DNA from: Chara braunii
Taxonomy: Eukaryota > Streptophyta > Charophyceae > Charales > Characeae
Direction: 5' to 3'
Length of the DNA: 45,767 bases
NCBI GenBank assembly: GCA_003427395.1
Contig: BFEA01000191.1
Span: 1,905,854 to 1,951,620, forward strand
Shown here: positions 41,480-45,767 of the stretch, one piece after another
Layout of the letters: each line of letters starts with the position of its first letter
Numbering within the stretch: position 1 is the stretch's first letter
Notes under the pieces: model-generated
The model's database searches: none
What the model was told of the DNA's origin: nothing
What the model saw: the letters and a program-made list of their open reading frames with translations, nothing else
Position numbers and translations under genes: made by a program

Positions 41480-41603
41480 AGGGTTCAGCCTCCTGATGGG
41501 TCGGTGAAACTCCGACGAAACAGTTTGTCACAGCCCCTCCCTCGTTTGTTGTCCTCTTCTCCCTCCCTCTCTGCCTACGGTTTACCGGCAAGCTTTGTTT
41601 GAC

Positions 41604-41609
<6 letters not shown>
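41480..41609 (+). mobile_element. TA-flanked cassette C6 with hammerhead-like core (A9 changed)
   Basis: Begins GGTTCAGCCTC, then CTGATGG (41493-41499), stem II GTCGG/CCGAC as in C2, GAAAC, ACA/TGT, GTC at 41527-41529, then ACAGCCCC and the common body with a small duplication (CCCTCCCTC), ending TTTGACTATGTATATA. The last A of CUGANGA is G here, a change expected to abolish cleavage. A (TA)n of about 60 bases follows. This and C5 show that the element extends upstream of the core. Confidence 0.7.

Positions 41610-41669
<60 letters not shown>
41606..41669. repeat. (TA)n microsatellite
   Basis: About 60 bases of pure TA directly after cassette C6. Confidence 0.95.
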
Positions 41670-41676
<7 letters not shown>

Positions 41677-42399
41677 GAAATGAGCTACATGAAGGCGACT
41701 GACTGTACATGGCTTTGAACTTGTTTTTCTTCTTCTGTTTTTTTGGTGCCTCAGAGGAAGAGAGAACATGCTACTACTTGTTCGTGCCAACACAGACAAC
41801 GGGGCTTGTCAGCAACAATATTCAATCGATTGAACAACATGATTAACCCCCCATTGCAATTAAACAAGGTGATCATAAAGTTATTGATGAGACCTGCATC
41901 TGAGAAACTCCGCAGCCTTTCTTTTCCACAACTTCTACCGTAGTCGTACAACGAGAGAGGCCATGGTGCGAAAGCTGAAAAACAAGGAGACATATATCTG
42001 CCCGCATCCCTTTCGCTCCTTCCCCTCATAGGTGAAAAACAAGAACGAAGCCTGTCGTAATCCACATGAAATGATTTCATGACCCAACCACATACATCGA
42101 GGCTCATCGTCAACATTCTTCAACCAATCAAACACCCAACCCAAGGCAATGATTAAGTAATGATTATTTATTGGTGAGGCCTCTCAGCAAGTGGCCAGTC
42201 ATAAAATGGGAGCGGCATGGTGATGATGGTAAGAAAGGCCCAACGGGGAAAACAATTACCCCCCAAACGATAGAGATCAGGTTCCGGACAGATGATAGCT
42301 GCTTGATTTCAACGGGGGCGGGCACGCCAAAGATAGAGAGCAAGCTCCGGACTGGGTTCCGGACAAGCTTCTTCTTGGTCCTTCTTCTTCTTCTTCTTC
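41670..42399. other. Unassigned region, no gene recognised
   Basis: Mixed sequence with short ORFs on both strands; the 121-codon minus frame (42116-41751) has no recognised domain. (CTT)n run at about 42375-42397. Confidence 0.4.
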
Positions 42400-42551
42400 A
42401 TCCTTTTAACATCTCCCTTCTTGAAGAACCGAGCAATAGAAAATGAAGTGATGTGAAGTCGCCCTCCACAACGCATAAAATCCCAAATACTTTCCCGACT
42501 TGGTAAAAAAAAAAGACGCAGCAGGCCCCCTTGCCCCTACCCTCTCCACCC

Positions 42552-42632
42552 GAATAGAACGCCCGATCATTACACCTGTATTTGGGGCAACTTTCAGTCC
42601 AAATGCAGCGATAATGACCGGGCGTTCTATTC
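42552..42632. repeat. 21-bp inverted repeat with 39-nt spacer
   Basis: The arm at 42552-42572 (GAATAGAACGCCCG + ATCATTA) is complementary to 42612-42632 (TAATGAC + CGGGCGTTCTATTC) over 20 of 21 positions. It could be a tiny foldback element or a pre-miRNA-like hairpin. Confidence 0.85.
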
Positions 42633-42764
42633 CGCTGAAGACAGTAGTAGGAGCTGACTTTTTTTTTCACTTCTTGAAAAGAAAGCAATTGAAAACACAA
42701 AATTGTATAACGGGACTCTGGATCCGTTTTCCAGCAGTCAGGTGTCGCTCCCCACCAAGAGATT

Positions 42765-42867
42765 GGAGCAACCAGAAAGCCCTTGCTAGAGGGGGGGGTG
42801 TGCTCTTACCACCTCTTCTAGTGGGGAAGCTGTTTTTCAACAACAACAAAAAAAAAAAAAAAAAAAA
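42765..42867 (+). mobile_element. SINE-like repeat S2, copy 1
   Basis: AGAAAGCCCTTGCTAGAGGGG..GTGC.CTTACCACCTC, then GGGAAGCTG.TTTT.AACAACAAC and an A-run (42849-42867). Shares layout with 44630-44727, including the A-rich tail. Confidence 0.55.
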
Positions 42868-43074
42868 GAGGAAAGAATTCAAAGAAACGCAATCTCTTTC
42901 TCCTCAACGGATCATATCCCAAACACTTTGACTTCGTCAGTTGGTCGGAAGAAAAAAAAAAAAAGACAAGCCCGTGCTTCTCGTAGTAGCAATTCCAATT
43001 GATTTTTCTTCTTCTTCTTCAAGAAGCAGCGAGCACTAGAAAATGAAGAAATACAGACCTGTGTTCGAATCCAG

Positions 43075-43192
43075 ATGATGGAACTTGACAAGTAAAACCA
43101 ACCACTAATGAATTGCTTGGGGCCGGTCAGCTCAAACGATACTACCTCAAGGCCGTCGCCCCTTTAAGAAAAAAAAATAAAAATAAAAATGA
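43075..43192 (+). mobile_element. tRNA-like SINE fragment with A-rich tail
   Basis: GTGTTCGAATCCAG (about 43071-43084) matches a pol III B-box (GTTCGAATCC). About 85 bases later the sequence ends in (AAAAAT)n. No A-box is seen upstream, so the head is missing or diverged. Confidence 0.4.
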
Positions 43193-43782
43193 AGAAATGT
43201 AGCCCCTATAATCATCCTCCTCAAAAGAACTATCAATCCAAAACATTATTTGTCACTTGGCTAACAGAAGACAACCCCGTTGCTCTCCTCCTATATCAGG
43301 AACAGAAGACTTCCTCTCTTCAAGAATTCAAGAATTGAGCAATAGAAAAGTTGAAGAAACGCAATCGCTTTCTCCTCAAACGATCAAATCACAAACAATT
43401 ACGTCTGGAAGCGAGCAATAGAAAATATCGAAGCAGGTGTTTCACCCCACACCGATATATGGAGCCTTTCAGCAGGACCGACATAACGAGGGTGCTCCTA
43501 TCACCCCCGTGAGTGACTGCCTGCACTGTAGTCCTCCCCTTCCCCCCCTCTGCGATAAATAAAAATAAAAAACAAAAAACAAAAAAACAAAACAAAACGA
43601 AGGCCCTTTCATACTCCTCAAAGGACTAAACATCCAGAACAATTGCGACTTGGTTCAGAAAAGACACAAAGCCCGTTGGTCTCCCACATTAGGAACAGAC
43701 TTCCTCTCTTGAAGAATCGAGCAACAGAAAACTGAAGAAACGCAATCTCCTTCTCCTCAAAGGATCAAATCACAAACAATTA

Positions 43783-43804
43783 AAAAAAAAAAAAAAAAAA
43801 AAAA
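43783..43804. repeat. A-run
   Basis: About 22 consecutive A within repeat R4, between two copies of ATCACAAACAATTA/ATCACAAAAAATTACG. Confidence 0.9.
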
Positions 43805-43850
43805 TCACAAAAAATTACGACTTCAACCCCGCTGTACCCCCCTCCTCCTC

Positions 43851-44390
43851 CGAGATCGAAAAGAAGACTTGCGCGCGTTTCCAACCAACCCGATTCTCTG
43901 CCACAAGGGGAACCTCAAAAACCCACACGTGGGTAATAGGGGCCCCCCAGCTGCAACGTTTCTCCTGAAAATGCCTGAAACAAAACTCGCTCATCAAAGC
44001 ATTGCCAAGTACAAAAATTACGTTTCGAAGTCCGAACCCTAGTATTATTCTCTCTGCTACAAAGGGAGCATCAGAAGCCAAGCCTTCCGAGCCATGGCTG
44101 AAAGGGGAAAAAAAAAACACAATCCTCGTTCAAGGGAATTACCAAGCCTATTCATTTCTATTTCTAAGACTATTCTGACAGGCAAAAAAAAAAAAAACAC
44201 TATTCTGCGGGCAGACTGCCACAGAGGGAGGGAACCTCTAATCCCCAGCTTTCTAGCAATGGCTGAAACACCACTCTTTCATCAAGAAAGGGGCCACCCC
44301 CATAAAGTCCACCTGCCCTGACAGCCCGACCCGACCTGCCTCTCAAGGCTCTCTTCCTTGGGATACATTTCACAAACCCTACTCATTTCT
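43851..44390. other. Unassigned region, no gene recognised
   Basis: Phrases CCTGAAAATGCCTGAAACAA and AATGGCTGAAACACCACTC, and CTCTGCTACAAAGGGAG and CTGCCACAGAGGGAGG, recur at about 300-base distance, so this too is old tandem sequence. No protein family recognised. Confidence 0.4.
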
Positions 44391-44526
44391 TACCCAAATC
44401 AACCTCTCCAGAGTCTACAGCGAGATACACTGCTCATACGGACCAGCCGACCCTGGCCTACCCAAATCAACCTCTCCAGAGTCTGGAGGGAGATACACTG
44501 CTCATACGGACCAGGCGACCCTGGCC
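44391..44526 (+). repeat. 68-bp tandem duplication
   Basis: TACCCAAATCAACCTCTCC ... GACCCTGGCC at 44391-44458 is repeated at 44459-44526 with a few substitutions (AGTCTACAGCG/AGTCTGGAGGG). Confidence 0.92.
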
Positions 44527-44629
44527 TGACTTGGGTTTCCTATTCGAAGAAGTCACTTGCCAAACTTCATATACCAATAGATCGGAGCATCCAGCGAGGA
44601 AAAAAAAAAAAAAAAAAAAGGGGCATCCA

Positions 44630-44727
44630 GCGAGAAGCCTGCTATGGGAGGGGTGCCCGTACCACCTCCCCTAGGAGGCCGGGGCTGGGTTTTAACAACC
44701 ACAAAAAAAGAAAAAGAAAAAAAAAGA
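44630..44727 (+). mobile_element. SINE-like repeat S2, copy 2
   Basis: AGAAGCCTGCTATGGGAGGGG.TGCCCGTACCACCTCCCCTAGGAGG, GGGGCTGGGTTTTAACAACCAC, then an A-rich tail. The internal CTCCCCTAGGAGG can fold back. Same order as copy 1. Confidence 0.55.
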
Positions 44728-44879
44728 CAAAGAGTCACTTGCCAAACTTAATGCAAGATGGGAAATAATAGCAAGCTCGACAAATCCAGCAAAAACAGAT
44801 GTGTTGTCTGTCCCAAAAAAAACACAAAAAAAAGATGTGTTGTCTGTTGAGATGAACAAAAAAAAAAAATCATGTGCAC

Positions 44880-45082
44880 CTGTTCGTGGCATCAGCAGAT
44901 CGGGGCATATGAGCTTGTTGACATCAACAAATCACGTGCGTCTGTTGACATCAGCAGATCATATGGCCATTTCGACATCGGCAAGAATCACGTGCATCTG
45001 TTGACATCAGCAGATCGAGAAGAATCATGCACATCTGTTGACATCAGCAGATCGCATGGGCTTGTTGACATCAACAAAATCA
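44880..45082 (+). repeat. Array of short quasi-palindromes (TGTTGACATCA.CA)
   Basis: Seven units near 44880, 44913, 44942, 44965, 44998, 45034 and 45064. Type 1 is TTGTTGACATCAACAA, with perfect 7-bp arms around CA. Type 2 is CTGTTGACATCAGCAG, where both end bases change together and pairing is kept (one G.T). Spacing is 23-36 bases, with linkers such as GATC.CATGGGC and AATCACGTGC. Confidence 0.85.
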
Positions 45083-45189
45083 TCTACAATCTACCTATTC
45101 ACATCTCGGTGTCGTTACCGCCATCGAGATCACAGCTGTCACCACCATCTTAGCAGGCGACAGATAACACCTTCATACTCGTTAAAAGA
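45083..45189. other. Unassigned spacer
   Basis: Short mixed sequence between two repeat arrays. Confidence 0.4.
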
Positions 45190-45767
45190 ATGGCAATCAA
45201 GCACGATCGGAGATCAATCAGCCAATCAATTAAGGAGCAAAAGTTCACCATTCGAGACTCCGGGAACTGATCAACCAATCAATCAATCAACCAATCGACC
45301 AATCGATCATCAGATCGACATCGATCGGCCAGTCAACTAAGGAGCAAATGTTCACCATTCAGGACATCGAGAACTGATCAACCAATCAATCAATGGAACA
45401 ATCGATCGAATCAATCAAGTGAGCAATCGAACAGTTAATGAATCAATCAATCAATTTGAACAATCGAACAGTTAATCAATCAATCATCAATCATCAATCA
45501 AGTGAACAATCGAACAGTTAATCAAGTGAACAATCGAACAGTTAATCAAGTGAACAATCGAACAGTTAATCAAGTGAACAATCGAACAGTTATTAATCAA
45601 TCGGCCGATCAGTCATTCAACTAACAACCAATGAACCAATCAACCAACTAATCAATCAATCAATCAATCAATCAACCAATCAACCAATCAATCAATCGAA
45701 CAATCGACCAATCAATCAACCAGTCAATTGAACAATCGAACAGTTAATCAATCAATCATCAATCAAT
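45190..45767 (+). repeat. AATC-type satellite with 24-bp and ~125-bp higher-order units, continues past window end
   Basis: Degenerate (AATC)n. A unit containing AAGGAGCAAA.GTTCACCATTC..GA appears at about 45233 and 45340. From about 45455 a 24-bp unit, AATCAAGTGAACAATCGAACAGTT, is repeated about four times nearly perfectly (45497-45592), then again partly near 45723-45747. Confidence 0.9.

Larger units (their letters stand above)
42400..43850 (+). repeat. Degenerate tandem repeat R4
   Basis: The phrase CTTGAAGAA.CGAGCAATAGAAAA.GAAGAAACGCAATCTC..TCTCCTCAA.GGATCA.ATC.CAAACA recurs near 42420, 42880, 43020, 43320, 43405 and 43710, with ACGACTTGGT.AGAA and AAGCCCGT.G blocks between. Units are irregular (about 100-440 bases) and interrupted by SINE-like and A-run inserts. 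Confidence 0.7.

Noticed and set aside
41480-41530. Type III hammerhead reading of cassette C6 (stem I hairpin AGG/CCT upstream of CTGATGG)
   Set aside because: No upstream strand pairs with the bases after GAAA in the needed register. The short stem III ending in GTC fits a type I layout better, although stem I itself remains unresolved.

Overview
The window looks like non-genic nuclear DNA of a eukaryote, most likely a green-lineage organism. The visible coding remnants belong to a Ty3/gypsy retroelement with a chromodomain-like integrase tail and a tRNA-iMet-type primer-binding site. The rest is long microsatellites, nested dispersed repeats and AT-rich filler. The wording of the gag and RT remnants reminds me of repeats from streptophyte algae such as Chara; that is an impression, not a search result. 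I see no intact host protein gene, tRNA, rRNA or CRISPR array. One assembly gap (24023-24610) and single Ns at 915, 4319 and 30722 fall mostly in or next to microsatellites.

Layout. 1-7.4 kb: a 134-bp tandem duplication, then a ~1.8-kb segment duplicated in tandem (about 2512-4318 and 4320-6105). Each copy holds a dense GATC-palindrome field and a decayed ORF; a polypyrimidine tract follows. 8.3-9.2 kb: 233-bp tandem units split by a small TA-flanked cassette. 10.4-28.5 kb: a large, mostly noncoding repeat structure. Related blocks R2 and R1 occur as direct copies at 10.38-11.3 kb and 17.5-19.95 kb, like LTRs around an internal region. That internal region (11.5-14.6 kb) has an inverted copy at 23.25-27.27 kb. 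Both copies carry an array of a roughly 20-nt motif; in the first copy it sits in hairpins whose arms covary. 31-32.3 kb: SINE-like poly-A repeats. 32.9-41.2 kb: a degenerate Ty3/gypsy element on the minus strand: 5' LTR, PBS, leader hairpin, gag, protease, RT, RNase H, integrase, chromodomain-like tail, truncated 3' LTR. 42.4-45.8 kb: degenerate tandem repeats, further SINE-like copies, a quasi-palindrome array and an AATC-type satellite running off the end.

The two most interesting items are: (1) a TA-flanked cassette family found at 8.6, 19.0-19.3, 31.8 and 41.5 kb, whose longest copies carry a hammerhead-ribozyme-like core (intact only at 18953-18989); and (2) the array of seven hairpins at 13467-14085, with constant loop and bulge, variable but complementary arms and roughly 105-nt spacing. 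Both suggest structured RNAs in non-autonomous elements. Neither is proven from sequence alone.

Coordinates of diverged repeats are approximate (usually within 10-50 bases) because they come from reading by eye.
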